The notes: generated from the letters alone by a model not told the origin. Counted from the first letter of the stretch, positions 1-9,307 are shown. The stretch: DNA of 64,000 bases from Sphingobacteriales bacterium TSM_CSM (GCA_002212725.1 MTCR01000082.1:16875-80874), one strand, 5' to 3'. Translations and numbers: made by a program.

Positions 1-113
1 TCGGCGGGCGGATAGGGATTTTTCTTACACAGTTGCAGAATATGCATAAACCGGCGGCAGTAGTTACAGGTGGAAAGGCTTAGGTTAAAAACAAAATGTA
101 TGCTTAGAGTAGT

Positions 114-617
114 TTACGCATATAAATAAGGTTCGTTGTTGGCGGCAAGTTGTTGAATATTTCTGACTACCCGCTTCATATAAATATTCCAGAATGTTTT
201 TGTGAAAATCCAGTGTAACGGATACAGGAATTTATTGCCCGAAAACATGGTGTATATGTATTGCACCTGTATTGTGCCATCTGGCAATGGTTGGGTAAAC
301 CATTCTCCCTCAAACTTTGAGAACCCCAACATCCAGTACTTAAAGCCCGATATTTCAATTTTCCAGTAAGCAAGTTCCTTACGCTCCAACACTTTGTCGA
401 GTGCTGCTTCTCCCCCTTTAAAAGCTGCTGTTTTGGACATAAACACCTTTCGGGTTCCGCCAACGGTTCCCCAGGTTTCGTCGTTGGAGCAGTGGGTAAC
501 TTTGGGCATAATAAGAAAGCCGGTATGCACCTTGGTAACATCGCACAACATGGGGGTTTTAAAAGCGCGCTCCAAGGTGGTGTTAAACAATGCTGTTACT
601 TTTGTTTTTGTGGTCAC
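114..617 (-). CDS. SRPBCC-family protein
   Basis: A 167-residue cytosolic protein with no signal peptide or membrane segment. The N-terminal stretch around residues 10-40 (FNTTLERAFKTPML, then PKVTHC) and the closing NNEPYLY motif match the pattern I know from Bacteroidota SRPBCC/polyketide-cyclase-like proteins, which fold as a helix-grip around a hydrophobic pocket. The ligand is unknown. It stands alone, with repeat copy 1 on its upstream side and the window edge downstream. The family call rests on remembered sequence pattern, so fold is likely and function open. Confidence 0.75.
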   Translation of the reverse strand: MTTKTKVTALFNTTLERAFKTPMLCDVTKVHTGFLIMPKVTHCSNDETWGTVGGTRKVFMSKTAAFKGGEAALDKVLERKELAYWKIEISGFKYWMLGFSKFEGEWFTQPLPDGTIQVQYIYTMFSGNKFLYPLHWIFTKTFWNIYMKRVVRNIQQLAANNEPYLYA

Positions 618-667
618 TTTTAAAAAATTTGTTCAGGAAGTTACAAATCAGGGCACCGGTCATTTTT

Positions 668-862
668 TATAAAAGGTACTTATTTAGGTTGTACCTTTGT
701 TGGTGATGTTCTACACTGAATTTCTTTCATTTTACCGCAAAGAACGCAAAGTTTTGCGCAAAGTTCCGCAAAGTTTTTTTGCGCTTTGGTCAATGCTTCA
801 AATGAGCAAAGAGCAGGAGAAAGAGCAGGGATTTACAGATAGCACCTAAATAGTTACTATAA
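668..862 (-). repeat. Dispersed intergenic repeat, copy 1
   Basis: The reverse complement of this segment aligns over almost its whole length with 32035-32210 and 39441-39612. Shared blocks are the opening taactatt..ggtgctatctgtaaat, the middle tttgaagcattga and ctttgcggtaaaatgaaag, and the closing hairpin. In this copy aaaggtac (672-679) pairs with gtaccttt (691-698). No reading frame is conserved. It fills most of the 330-base gap between the SRPBCC gene and the cytochrome lipoprotein gene. I see nothing else in that gap. Confidence 0.85.
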
Positions 863-948
863 AAGTTACTGCCAACCCGCATCGGTAATTGCTTTTGCGG
901 GTTGGCAGCATCTGTATGCAGTCCTAAAATGAGCATAGCGGCACTCAA

Positions 949-1644
949 TTAATTGTTGGGCGCTCCTGCATCTATCCATGCTTTAATTTGCTTAATCTGG
1001 CAGTTGGGCAGTTGCGACAAGCCCAGCGGCATGGCAATAAAATCGGGGTCGTGGTTCACAGAACCATATAGTCTGCCGTCTGATGCAACCACTTTTACCG
1101 CATCATAGTTGGAGAGGTTAACCCCGCCGCCGGCATCCGGGTAAACCGATGCGCCGTGGCAACTTAAACAACTATTGCTCAAAATAGCGGTAATATTGCC
1201 GGAATAAGTTACGTTGGTAGTATCGCACGTACCCGAAGAGGTGCAGGTAAGGTTTTTTGCACCCTGCAAAATCCACTTTTCAATTATACTTTTCTGGTCG
1301 GCGGTTAGCGGTTCATAGGGCGAAGGAGGCATTTCATTTTCAACAATTTGCTCATACACCTCGCTGCTACCGGGTTTAAAGGGTTTTACCTCGCCGGTGG
1401 TAACAATATTTACATAAGTGTCTAACTGCACCCCTTCCTCGCTGGTTTGGGCATCATGGCAACCCGAAAAAGCACAATGCGCCTCAAAAATGGGCAGTAC
1501 ATCATTTGCAAAATACACTATAGTAGAGTCGCAGGGTTCGCCGGTATCAACCGGGTCTTCGGGCAGGGCAACATCATGCGTACAGGAAAAAAGCAATACG
1601 GCAATAGCCGCCAATGAGAAAAACAGAAACAGCTTTTTTTTCAT
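949..1644 (-). CDS. Lipoprotein with two cytochrome c-type motifs
   Basis: The start at 1644 gives 231 residues beginning with a lipoprotein signal (KKKLFLFFS..., lipobox LLFSC, Cys21); an upstream ATG at 1695 would bury this signal, so it was rejected. Two haem-type motifs are visible: an unusual CX4CH (C57, C62, H63) and a canonical CXXCH (C159, C162, H163). A MPP motif follows the first and a MPLG motif the second, both candidate Met ligands. The pattern resembles the planctomycete-type cytochrome c domains common in Bacteroidota envelope proteins. It is probably anchored to the outer membrane or periplasmic face and carries electrons. The partner is unknown. Confidence 0.75.
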   Translation of the reverse strand: MKKKLFLFFSLAAIAVLLFSCTHDVALPEDPVDTGEPCDSTIVYFANDVLPIFEAHCAFSGCHDAQTSEEGVQLDTYVNIVTTGEVKPFKPGSSEVYEQIVENEMPPSPYEPLTADQKSIIEKWILQGAKNLTCTSSGTCDTTNVTYSGNITAILSNSCLSCHGASVYPDAGGGVNLSNYDAVKVVASDGRLYGSVNHDPDFIAMPLGLSQLPNCQIKQIKAWIDAGAPNN

Positions 1645-1787
1645 TTGTTCAAATTTAGTTGAAAAACAGGATAAACTTGCGGCCGGTTGCAGCATACTGT
1701 TTGTCTGAAAACAACAGCTAAAAATGTTTATGGGTGAGGGGCTGTTAAGCGTTGTGATACAATTTTATAAACGGCAAATACGGTTTT

Positions 1788-2381
1788 TTATTCTTCACCA
1801 ATTACAAGGGTCATAACCCTGTTGTAATAGTCTTGCACATCGGGTGGCGCGGGGTTACTTCGGTCGCCCCAGGTTATGGTGTTGGTCAGGTCTTTGTCGG
1901 CATAAGTTATAAAATAGTAGAGGTTTCCCGGAAAATTGAAGGTCATCTGGTTCAGGCGCAGCCTTTGAGCATCTTGCTGCAAAGCAGTTAATTCTTTGGT
2001 GGTAAGTTGCTTAATAAAAGTGGTATCCTGGGGCACTTTGGTTCTTATTCGGGTAACCTTGCCATCGGGTGGTATAACATAGCGCACCGTTGCACCGGTA
2101 AAACCGCCGCCGCTTCCTACAGTCAGCGTGGCGGTAAATGTTGCGGGCAGGTTGGTTTTACCTGTTTCCGTTTCTGGAGTTGCCTTGCCCGGGGTGCTGT
2201 TATTGTTGGGGTTTCGGCTGCACGATACCGGCAACAGCCAACACACAATAGCCAGTAACGAAGCCGGCAACAACCACTTTAAGGCGTACCTTTGGCGGTT
2301 TTCCGGCATGGCGGCGGCAATCCGGCAAACAAAACGGTTAATAAGAACCAAAGCAGGAGTAAACAATTTGTTCAACTTCAT
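1788..2381 (-). CDS. Hypothetical lipoprotein or anchored periplasmic protein
   Basis: A 197-residue protein I do not recognise. A hydrophobic segment at about residues 34-54 ends in PVSCS, which could be a lipobox or the end of a signal anchor; the 30 residues before it are unusually long for a lipoprotein signal, so the true start may be the internal Met at residue 25 (MPENRQ, position 2309). The segment after it is low-complexity (Asn, Pro, Thr), then a small globular domain with repeated beta-like stretches follows. It lies 143 bases upstream of the cytochrome lipoprotein on the same strand. No function is assigned. Confidence 0.6.
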   Translation of the reverse strand: MKLNKLFTPALVLINRFVCRIAAAMPENRQRYALKWLLPASLLAIVCWLLPVSCSRNPNNNSTPGKATPETETGKTNLPATFTATLTVGSGGGFTGATVRYVIPPDGKVTRIRTKVPQDTTFIKQLTTKELTALQQDAQRLRLNQMTFNFPGNLYYFITYADKDLTNTITWGDRSNPAPPDVQDYYNRVMTLVIGEE

Positions 2382-2665
2382 ATAAAAGGCACGTTGCCAG
2401 ATTTTAATAAACAGAAAATAAAACGGGGCAGTTGCAATAATACTGCTATTTTTTCAATTTTAGTGTTGCAAAACCATATCTCAGCCCTTAATTAGTGCGA
2501 CAAAAACACAGTAAAAATTTAATTATTTATAAATCAGTATCAGATTAATGGTAAATAAAATAACCATTTTGTAAAGATTAAGTAAAATGATAGTTGAGGT
2601 TTGCAAAATGCCAATTATTTACCGAAATTTGTGTTCCATTTTAAAAACCAACTCCCAATTGCCGC

Positions 2666-3160
2666 ATGAGCGAAACCAACCACCAATATTCACTACCCGA
2701 AGCACACCGGTATTTTGCAGGCGAGTGTCTTGAAACTGCGGCCGGCTTGTTGCGGCAACCCTCCAGAACCGCCGAACAAAACCAACTGCTCGAAACTGTT
2801 GCACAAACCGGGTACTACCACAACCTCCACAGCAACGATAAAACCGCTTATGTACGCTGCCTTTGGTTGCTTACAAAAGTGTATGCCGCTTTGTGCAACT
2901 CTGCCAAATCTTTGTATTTTGCACATAAGTGCCGTGCTGAAAGCGGCGAGTACGACACCAATAATGCGCTTGCTTATGCTTATGCCTGCGAAGCTATGGG
3001 GCGTGCCTTTAATGCCGGCCAACAACCCGAACAGGCACATGGCTACCTGCAACTGGCGCTTGATGTGGCAGATACTATTGCCAATGTGCAAGACAACCGG
3101 CAGTTTTTAGAGGATTTTTCGCTGCCATGCGAACAATCCGGCAATGAGGATGCCATTTGA
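2666..3160 (+). CDS. Hypothetical helical (TPR-like) protein
   Basis: A 164-residue soluble protein without signal or membrane segments. It is rich in Ala, Leu and Cys and appears all-helical. Stretches such as SLYFAHKCRAES and ALAYAYACEAMGRAF look like paired antiparallel helices of tetratricopeptide type (about residues 55-145), which usually mediate protein contacts. It is on the plus strand and convergent with cysQ, 63 bases away. No family was recognised and the TPR assignment is by eye. Confidence 0.55.
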   Translation: MSETNHQYSLPEAHRYFAGECLETAAGLLRQPSRTAEQNQLLETVAQTGYYHNLHSNDKTAYVRCLWLLTKVYAALCNSAKSLYFAHKCRAESGEYDTNNALAYAYACEAMGRAFNAGQQPEQAHGYLQLALDVADTIANVQDNRQFLEDFSLPCEQSGNEDAI

Positions 3161-3223
3161 TTGCTTCCTGCCGCTACAGCTTGCCCAATACCCCGAAGCA
3201 AACCACCCGAAAGGCAATATTAC

Positions 3224-3997
3224 TTATACCGATACCACAAAATACGGGCTTAACAAGTTCTCTTTGTTGTACAACAACGGGCTGCCATCGGGTTGGTTAA
3301 CGGTTGCACCGGCTTCGGCAGCAACTATGTGTCCCGCGGCGGTATCCCATTCCATGCAGGGTGAAAACCTCGGGTAAACATGAGCCTTCCCCTCTGCCAC
3401 CATGCAAAATTTAAGGGCGCTGCCTGCGCCGGTTACCGTTACATTGCCGTATTTTTCTTCTAAGCGGTCAATAAATTCGTTGGTTTCCCGGTTTCGGTGA
3501 GAGCGGCTGGCAAAGGTAATTACGGGCTTACCGGCCTCAATAGGGCGCGTGTGTATGCGCACTGCCACACCGCCGCTTTCAACCTTGTAACTGCCTTTTC
3601 CCTTAACGGCATAATACGCCAAATCCTGCACCGGTATGTACACCAACCCCAGCACCGGACTTTGGCGGTGTATAAGGGCAATGTTTATGGTAAATTCGCC
3701 ATTGCGTTTTATGAACTCCTTGGTACCGTCGAGCGGGTCAATAAGCCAGCAATATTCCCATTTCTGTCTTTCTTCCCAAGCCGTTTGTTTGTTTTCTTCC
3801 GAAATGATGGGTATTTGCGGGTAGTTTTGTGTAAGGCGGTCAATAATTACCTGGTTTGAAGCGGTATCGGCCAGCGTAAGGGGCGAGTTGTCGTCTTTTT
3901 GGGTTACATCAAAAGCGTTGTTGTAAATTTGCAAAATGGCTTTGCCCGCCAATCGGGCAATATCAAGCAACAGGTTTATGTCTATCTGTGCGGTCAT
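3224..3997 (-). CDS. cysQ: 3'(2'),5'-bisphosphate nucleotidase CysQ
   Basis: A 257-residue inositol-monophosphatase-superfamily enzyme. It removes the 3' phosphate from adenosine 3',5'-bisphosphate (PAP), the by-product of sulfate assimilation and sulfonation, using two or three Mg2+ ions. The metal-binding motifs are present: EE at residues 67-68, IDPLDGT at 86-92, and WDTAAGH at 217-223. The segment KEFIKRNGEFTINIAL after the second motif is typical of CysQ rather than of SuhB. Length is normal for CysQ. Cytosolic, possibly membrane-associated. No sulfate-assimilation genes lie beside it. Confidence 0.92.
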   Translation of the reverse strand: MTAQIDINLLLDIARLAGKAILQIYNNAFDVTQKDDNSPLTLADTASNQVIIDRLTQNYPQIPIISEENKQTAWEERQKWEYCWLIDPLDGTKEFIKRNGEFTINIALIHRQSPVLGLVYIPVQDLAYYAVKGKGSYKVESGGVAVRIHTRPIEAGKPVITFASRSHRNRETNEFIDRLEEKYGNVTVTGAGSALKFCMVAEGKAHVYPRFSPCMEWDTAAGHIVAAEAGATVNQPDGSPLLYNKENLLSPYFVVSV

Positions 3998-4055
3998 TCA
4001 ATAATTGCTTACAGTTAAGGGTAATTCAATGAAGTGCAGTGCATGTTTGGGTATT

Positions 4056-4817
4056 TTATTGTTTGTAACCAGTTATGCGCATGGTAACAATAAACCCGCG
4101 CTGTGCGCGCTGCGGCCAAGGCAGGGGGCTGGTAATATCATTGCTGCCCAACTGCAAAATCCAGCGTTCTTTTTCTATCATGCCTACATTTCTGGCATAT
4201 ACCTCGCGGCTGTAAATTTTGGTTACCAGGTCTTCATAATCATTTTGCAAAACGGTAGTGGTTTGGTTAAAGGTAAAACCGTTTACCGTTTGCGGTGTAC
4301 CGGTTTGCTGGTATTGGTATTGCCAGCCGGCATAGTTGGTGGTATTGTCTTGGTTGGTGTTAATATGGGCGTTTCCATACCATTTCAGTCCGTCCAATAC
4401 CGGAAACACCATGTTTTGAAACCGCAGTTCGCCCTCCATGCGTTCTGCCTGCTGACTGTCTTTTACGGCATACCAAACCGTTGGAATAATGTTTTCCCAG
4501 GCAATGGTATCGCTGTATCGGGTGTAGCGTTCAATGGTAATGGCCTGCCGGCCTTCATTATCGGTAAACGGGGTGGAAAAAAGTTCTTTCACCTCGGCAT
4601 GAACCGTATCAACACCTTGGGTTAAAAATGTGCTGTACAGTACTGAGTCAACTTCATAGGTTATCCAATAACCCGAGTCTATCGGAAAATACGCATACCC
4701 GTAATCGAGGTTCAGGTCTTCGGTTTCTGACGAGCAGCCGCTCCATACGGTTAAGCCGGTAAACAGCGCCGCAATGAGCATTACAAAGGAAAAACGCATA
4801 AGATAAAACTTGTTCAC
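4056..4817 (-). CDS. Hypothetical lipoprotein
   Basis: A 253-residue protein with a lipoprotein signal. A hydrophobic stretch from about residue 7 ends in the lipobox VWSGC near residue 28. After an acidic linker comes a domain opening with FPIDSGYWITYEVDSVLYST, a pattern I associate with small Bacteroidota outer-membrane lipoproteins of unknown function. Aromatic and Thr-rich beta-type sequence continues to the end. It is 109 bases downstream of mnmA on the same strand and could be transcribed with it. No function is inferred. Confidence 0.7.
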   Translation of the reverse strand: MNKFYLMRFSFVMLIAALFTGLTVWSGCSSETEDLNLDYGYAYFPIDSGYWITYEVDSVLYSTFLTQGVDTVHAEVKELFSTPFTDNEGRQAITIERYTRYSDTIAWENIIPTVWYAVKDSQQAERMEGELRFQNMVFPVLDGLKWYGNAHINTNQDNTTNYAGWQYQYQQTGTPQTVNGFTFNQTTTVLQNDYEDLVTKIYSREVYARNVGMIEKERWILQLGSNDITSPLPWPQRAQRGFIVTMRITGYKQ

Positions 4818-4926
4818 AAAAAACGGTTTGGTAATAAAGTGGCAACAATGCCTTGTATTTACTTACGGTTAGTAGTCTGCTTTGGTTAAAAAATAGTTGC
4901 ATGGCAGGGCATTAATCTTCGGGCTG

Positions 4927-6030
4927 CTATTGTGGTTCAATGGCTGTTTCAATATGGCCGCCACCTATTACATCGTTTCCGTCGTAAAAAACGGCAGATT
5001 GTCCGGGTGCAATGGCATCTACTTTTTCATGAAACTGCACGTGCATTTTACCTGCTTCTTGTTGAATATATGCAGGTGCGCCGGTATGGTGTGCCCTTAT
5101 TTTGGTAATGGTTTCCATGCCGTTGAAGGCATCGGGGTATTTTATCATATTAATGTTTTTCACCACCATATTGGTGCTTTTCACGTCTTCTTCTTCGCCC
5201 AGCACCACGGTATTGGTTTCGGGAATAATTTTAACCACATACATTGGTTTTCCAAGGGCAATACCCAGCCCTTTTCGCTGCCCTATGGTAAAAAACGGGT
5301 AACCATCGTGATGCCCAAGCACCTGCCCGGTAACCGATACAAACACGCCGCTGCGCAGCCGTTCTTCCAGCCCTTCAACTTTGCGTTTCAGGAAACCGCG
5401 GTAGTCGTTATCGGGTATAAAGCAAATTTCATAGCTTTCCGATTTTTGCGCCAGTTCTTTGTAGCCCCATTCTTCGGCCATTTTTCTTATTTCGGGTTTG
5501 CGGTAGCCGCCCACCGGAAACAGGGTGCGCCCCAGGTTTTGCTGGTTCAGCCCCCACAGCACATATGATTGGTCTTTAAGTTCATCAATGCCTTTAGAAA
5601 TGATGAAGCGGTTGTTTTCAAACCGTTTTTGGGCATAGTGTCCGGTGGCAATAAATTCGCAGTTCAGCGCATCGGCACGCCGCAACAGGGCAGCCCATTT
5701 TATGTGGGTGTTGCATAAAATGCAGGGGTTGGGGGTTCGGCCGGCCAGGTACTCTTCCACAAAGTTATCAATAACCCAATCGCCAAATTCATCGCGGATA
5801 TCGACAATAAAATGGTGAAACCCGAAATCTACGGCCACCGCCCGCGCATCATTAATAGAATCGAGGCTACAGCAGCCCGTTTCTTTTTTTGAGCCGCCCG
5901 ATGTGGCATAATCCCAGGTTTTCATGGTAATACCCACTACTTCATAACCCTGTTCGTGCAGCATGGCAGCAGTAACGGTACTGTCTATACCGCCGCTCAT
6001 AGCCACTAAAACTCTTCCGTGTTTGCTCAT
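4927..6030 (-). CDS. mnmA: tRNA-specific 2-thiouridylase MnmA
   Basis: MnmA puts the sulfur into 2-thiouridine at wobble position 34 of tRNAs for Lys, Glu and Gln, using ATP and a persulfide relay. The start at 6030 gives 367 residues and places the ATP PP-loop SGGIDS at residues 12-17, as in the family; an in-frame ATG 48 bases upstream adds a non-homologous tail. The catalytic nucleophile Cys103 lies in NPCILCN and the second essential cysteine is Cys203 in SYEICFIPD. The C-terminal beta-barrel domains are full length. Cytosolic. Confidence 0.95.
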   Translation of the reverse strand: MSKHGRVLVAMSGGIDSTVTAAMLHEQGYEVVGITMKTWDYATSGGSKKETGCCSLDSINDARAVAVDFGFHHFIVDIRDEFGDWVIDNFVEEYLAGRTPNPCILCNTHIKWAALLRRADALNCEFIATGHYAQKRFENNRFIISKGIDELKDQSYVLWGLNQQNLGRTLFPVGGYRKPEIRKMAEEWGYKELAQKSESYEICFIPDNDYRGFLKRKVEGLEERLRSGVFVSVTGQVLGHHDGYPFFTIGQRKGLGIALGKPMYVVKIIPETNTVVLGEEEDVKSTNMVVKNINMIKYPDAFNGMETITKIRAHHTGAPAYIQQEAGKMHVQFHEKVDAIAPGQSAVFYDGNDVIGGGHIETAIEPQ

Positions 6031-6127
6031 GTTTACCTGTTTACAACCTAAACCCGTTTGCAGGTTCAGATAGTTCACAAAACTACAAACAGTTTTTGCA
6101 AATGTTCATGGCAGATGCCGGAATTTG

Positions 6128-7069
6128 CTATTTTGAGGCATTGGCTTTGTTTATTTCCCTAAGTATTTGAGCGGCCAAATCGGGATAATCGGTAATCATA
6201 CCGTTAATGCCCAAAGCAATAAGGCGGCGCATGGTTGTTAAGTCGTTTACTGTCCAGGCAACCAGTTTCATGTCTTGCGCATGTGCTTTGCGCAACATGC
6301 GGCGGCTAATGAGGCGGTAATTGGGTGAGTAATATTGGGGCACAAAGCCCAGCAGTTTCAGGTTGTGTTCCATGCTGCGCGGGTTGGCTATGAGGTACGA
6401 CAGGGGCAGTTGCGGCACGGCAGCTTTAAATGCCTGCAAAATGCGCACATCAAAAGACTGCACAATAACCCTGTTTTCTTTGTGCAATGGTTGAATAATG
6501 TCATACACCAGCTGCACAAATTCGGGTGGCGGCGGCTGGTAAATACCATCGCCGGCGGCTTCATTTTCGGTTTTCAGTTCAATATCCAATACAGGCAGGG
6601 GCAGGTTGTTTTGGCGGGCATACGCATCGGCGGCTTCAATAACCTCTTTCAGCAGGGGTTTATGTGCCGGCTGTGGTTGCTGACGGGCAAAAGACGGGTT
6701 GCCGCGCTTTCCGCAATCAAACTGTTTTACCGTATCGTAGGGCATTTGGTAAATGATGTAGTTTCCGGCCTTGTCGGCTGTTACAGGGTTGCCGTTGGGC
6801 AAGCTGCAAATGGCGGGGTTAAACCAGGGTTCGTGCGATACAACCACTTGTTTATCGGCAGAAATTACCACATCTAATTCCAGGGTATGTACACCCAGCT
6901 CAAGCGATTTCAGAAACGCCGGAATGGTGTTTTCGGGCAGCAGGCCGCGTGCGCCCCTGTGCCCCTGAAAGGTAAACCCCTGCGGCAGTTGCAGGCTGTC
7001 TGATGTTTGTCCAAACAGCGAAAATGCCGAAAAAAAGCTCATAATGGCAGTTTGAAATGGAATTCTCAT
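6128..7069 (-). CDS. Secreted glycerophosphodiester phosphodiesterase
   Basis: A 313-residue enzyme that hydrolyses glycerophosphodiesters to glycerol-3-phosphate and an alcohol. A signal peptide spans about residues 1-21. The GDPD signature is complete: HRGARGLLPENT with His37 and Arg38, the metal-binding pair Glu64/Asp66 in LELDV, and the second catalytic His79 in SHE. The conserved Trp-Thr-Val-Asn and ITDYP motifs close the TIM barrel near the C-terminus. It probably works in the periplasm on phospholipid head-group products. It sits 97 bases upstream of mnmA on the same strand. Confidence 0.92.
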   Translation of the reverse strand: MRIPFQTAIMSFFSAFSLFGQTSDSLQLPQGFTFQGHRGARGLLPENTIPAFLKSLELGVHTLELDVVISADKQVVVSHEPWFNPAICSLPNGNPVTADKAGNYIIYQMPYDTVKQFDCGKRGNPSFARQQPQPAHKPLLKEVIEAADAYARQNNLPLPVLDIELKTENEAAGDGIYQPPPPEFVQLVYDIIQPLHKENRVIVQSFDVRILQAFKAAVPQLPLSYLIANPRSMEHNLKLLGFVPQYYSPNYRLISRRMLRKAHAQDMKLVAWTVNDLTTMRRLIALGINGMITDYPDLAAQILREINKANASK

Positions 7070-7283
7070 GAAAATAGCCGCATTTGTTAATAAAAATTAC
7101 CCGATGAAGATGCAAAACATTACGCTTAAATCATCCTGTTTTATAATTGGTTATGCTTACCATTAATTTATAACCCGAAGCAAACCGGCGGCAGTTATTT
7201 CAAAGACCGGCCGCAATTCAAACTTGTTTGCTATCTTTGCCCTGCAAAATACCGCATTTGAGTAGGAATTTGGTGCAAATTTC

Positions 7284-8255
7284 ATGAAAAAAGTAAAATA
7301 TTACTACAATACCTCCAGCCTGCGCTACGAAAAAGTAGAGGAGACCTGGAAAAGCCGGCTGCTCAGGGCTTTCGGGTTTTTATGTGCAACCATGATGTTT
7401 GGGTTTATTATAGTGGTTATTGCGTTTAAATTTCTCGATTCGCCCAAAGAAAAAGCATTAAAGCGCGAAATTGCCCAATTGGAATTGCTCTTTGAGCAAA
7501 TGAACAGTAAAGCCATGTTGTATGAAAAAGCGCTTGGCAGCCTGCAAGACAGAGATAAGAATATTTACCGCAGCATTTTTGAAGCCGAACCTTTGCCCGA
7601 TAACCTGCGGCAGGCAGGCATAGGAGGCGCCAACCGGTATAAAGACCTGGAAAACTTATCGAACAGCAAACTCATTACCGAAACCGCACAACGCATTGAC
7701 CAGGTTGGCCGCGAGTTGTATGTGCAGTCAAAATCATACGACGAAATCATTGACCTCCTTAAACGCAAAGAGGAAATGCTCATGAGCATACCGGCCATAC
7801 AACCCATTTCAAACAAAGATTTACGCCATATTGCATCGGGGTTTGGCAGCCGCATTCACCCTATTTACAAAACCCGCCGGATGCATACCGGCCTCGATTT
7901 TTCGGCCCCTACCGGCAGCGATGTGTATGCTACGGGCAAAGGGCGCGTGGTAAAAGTAGAAAAACTGGGGCGCGGCTATGGTTTGCACGTTATTATTAAC
8001 CACGGCTACAGCTACCAAACTTTGTATGCACACCTTAGCAGTGCAAAAGTAAAGGTAGGGCAATGGGTAAACCGCGGCGATATTATTGGAAAAGTGGGCA
8101 GCAGCGGCACTTCTACAGCGCCTCACCTGCATTACGAGGTTATTAAGAGCGGCTCTAAAATTAACCCGGTTAACTTCTTCTTTAATGACGTTACACCTGC
8201 CGAATACGAGCAGATTGTAGAACTCGCTTCAAGGCATAGCCAATCTTTCGATTAA
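7284..8255 (+). CDS. M23 family (LytM-type) murein endopeptidase
   Basis: A 323-residue membrane-anchored protein. A single membrane segment lies at about residues 29-50 and is followed by a coiled-coil region (about 55-165). The C-terminal LytM domain has the zinc ligands His201 and Asp205 (HTGLD) and the HLH pair His281/His283, plus His250 (YAHL). It should cut peptidoglycan cross-bridges during growth or division. A typical -7 box TATCTTTG lies at 7232-7239, 45 bases before the ATG, without a clear TTG at the usual distance. All active-site residues are present, so this is an active enzyme rather than an EnvC/NlpD-type degenerate activator. Confidence 0.93.
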   Translation: MKKVKYYYNTSSLRYEKVEETWKSRLLRAFGFLCATMMFGFIIVVIAFKFLDSPKEKALKREIAQLELLFEQMNSKAMLYEKALGSLQDRDKNIYRSIFEAEPLPDNLRQAGIGGANRYKDLENLSNSKLITETAQRIDQVGRELYVQSKSYDEIIDLLKRKEEMLMSIPAIQPISNKDLRHIASGFGSRIHPIYKTRRMHTGLDFSAPTGSDVYATGKGRVVKVEKLGRGYGLHVIINHGYSYQTLYAHLSSAKVKVGQWVNRGDIIGKVGSSGTSTAPHLHYEVIKSGSKINPVNFFFNDVTPAEYEQIVELASRHSQSFD

Positions 8256-8665
8256 TTTCCCGTTTTTGAAAGACCAAAAACCATGCAGCTGTACAAAAGT
8301 TGTATGCACGGCCTGAATGCTGCAAACATAACAAAATCCCTGGAAAAAATAACATATGCGCCGGATGGGTGAAGTTTGGGTGTTACCTTTAGCAGGATAA
8401 GAGAAAGAACAGAAACCAAGGAGAGAATTATCGTTGGACAGGAGGAAGAAGTAAAAGGCTTCTGTCTGCCTGCTCTTGGAGATGGTTTAATAATTGCCAC
8501 TACAAGCACAGCCGGACAAGAACTTATGAAGTTGCGCCTGAAATCAAAAGATTTTGCTTCCTTTCCTATTGACAATTTAAGTGCTGCAGCGCATATGAAA
8601 CAATGCAATTTCAATGATTTCCGTAAACAAAAACGCCCGGAAGGGCAACTTTTACCACACCTTTT
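8256..8665. other. 410-base stretch without a convincing gene
   Basis: Both strands have an open frame of 100-120 codons here (plus 8376-8678; minus 8252-8614). Neither shows a domain, a good start context or coding-like composition matching neighbours, and they overlap each other. The plus frame contains one stretch (QEEEVKGFCLPALGDG) that reads like protein, so a decayed gene cannot be excluded. A short GC stem (8635-8646) followed on the minus strand by a T-run may terminate the acyltransferase gene. Confidence 0.3.
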
Positions 8666-9307
8666 TCATTTAAGCTGAAGCGGTTGGTTAAGAATGCGCA
8701 TGGGGTTGCCAATTACCGAAACATCATGGGCTAAATTGTCCGTAACTACGGTTCCAATACCAATTTGCACCGAGTTACCAATGGTAATACCGTTTGCAAT
8801 TACCGTTCCGGCGCCAATAAACGTTTGTTTGCCAATATGCACATATCCGCAAACGGTAACCGAAGGCGAAATAAAACAACCATCTTCTACCCCGGTATTG
8901 TGCGATACAACCACCGAGTTGTTCAGCAATACACCGTTGCCAATGTTTACCATCCGGTCTATGTTGCACATAGGGTACAGGTAGGTGGCATAGCCAATTT
9001 GTGCAGTTGGGGCAATATGGCACGAGGGGTGAATAAAAGCCGGTAAACTGCGCCCCAACTGTTTAAGGTTGGTAAGTATTTGCATTTTGAGCGCCATGCG
9101 CCGGTAACCCAAACCAATAAAATAATGGTACTCCTTAAATTGTTCGTCGGCATACTGGTTAAAAGGCCGTGCGTTGGGTACTCCGCGTTCATGCAGGGCA
9201 TCGTCAAACACAATTTTTACCGCCGGCTGGTATCTGTGCTGTATAAATTCCCAAAGTTGCTCGCCCAGCTCACCAAAACCCACAAAAGCTATTTTATTCA
9301 TAGGCAA
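8666..9307 (-). CDS. Sugar O-acyltransferase, hexapeptide-repeat (NeuD/PglD-like)
   Basis: A 213-residue protein of the sialic-acid/bacillosamine acetyltransferase type. The N-terminal half (residues 1-95) begins KIAFVGFGELGEQLWEF, a Rossmann-like nucleotide or sugar-binding fold. The C-terminal half is a left-handed beta helix built from hexapeptide units ([IV]-G-x-x-x), for example IGNGVLLNNSVVVSH, with the likely catalytic His in SHNTG. It probably acetylates an amino-sugar for surface glycans. No glycan cluster is nearby, so the acceptor is unknown. An ATG two codons downstream (9301) is an equally good start. Divergent from merR. Confidence 0.85.
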   Translation of the reverse strand: MPMNKIAFVGFGELGEQLWEFIQHRYQPAVKIVFDDALHERGVPNARPFNQYADEQFKEYHYFIGLGYRRMALKMQILTNLKQLGRSLPAFIHPSCHIAPTAQIGYATYLYPMCNIDRMVNIGNGVLLNNSVVVSHNTGVEDGCFISPSVTVCGYVHIGKQTFIGAGTVIANGITIGNSVQIGIGTVVTDNLAHDVSVIGNPMRILNQPLQLK

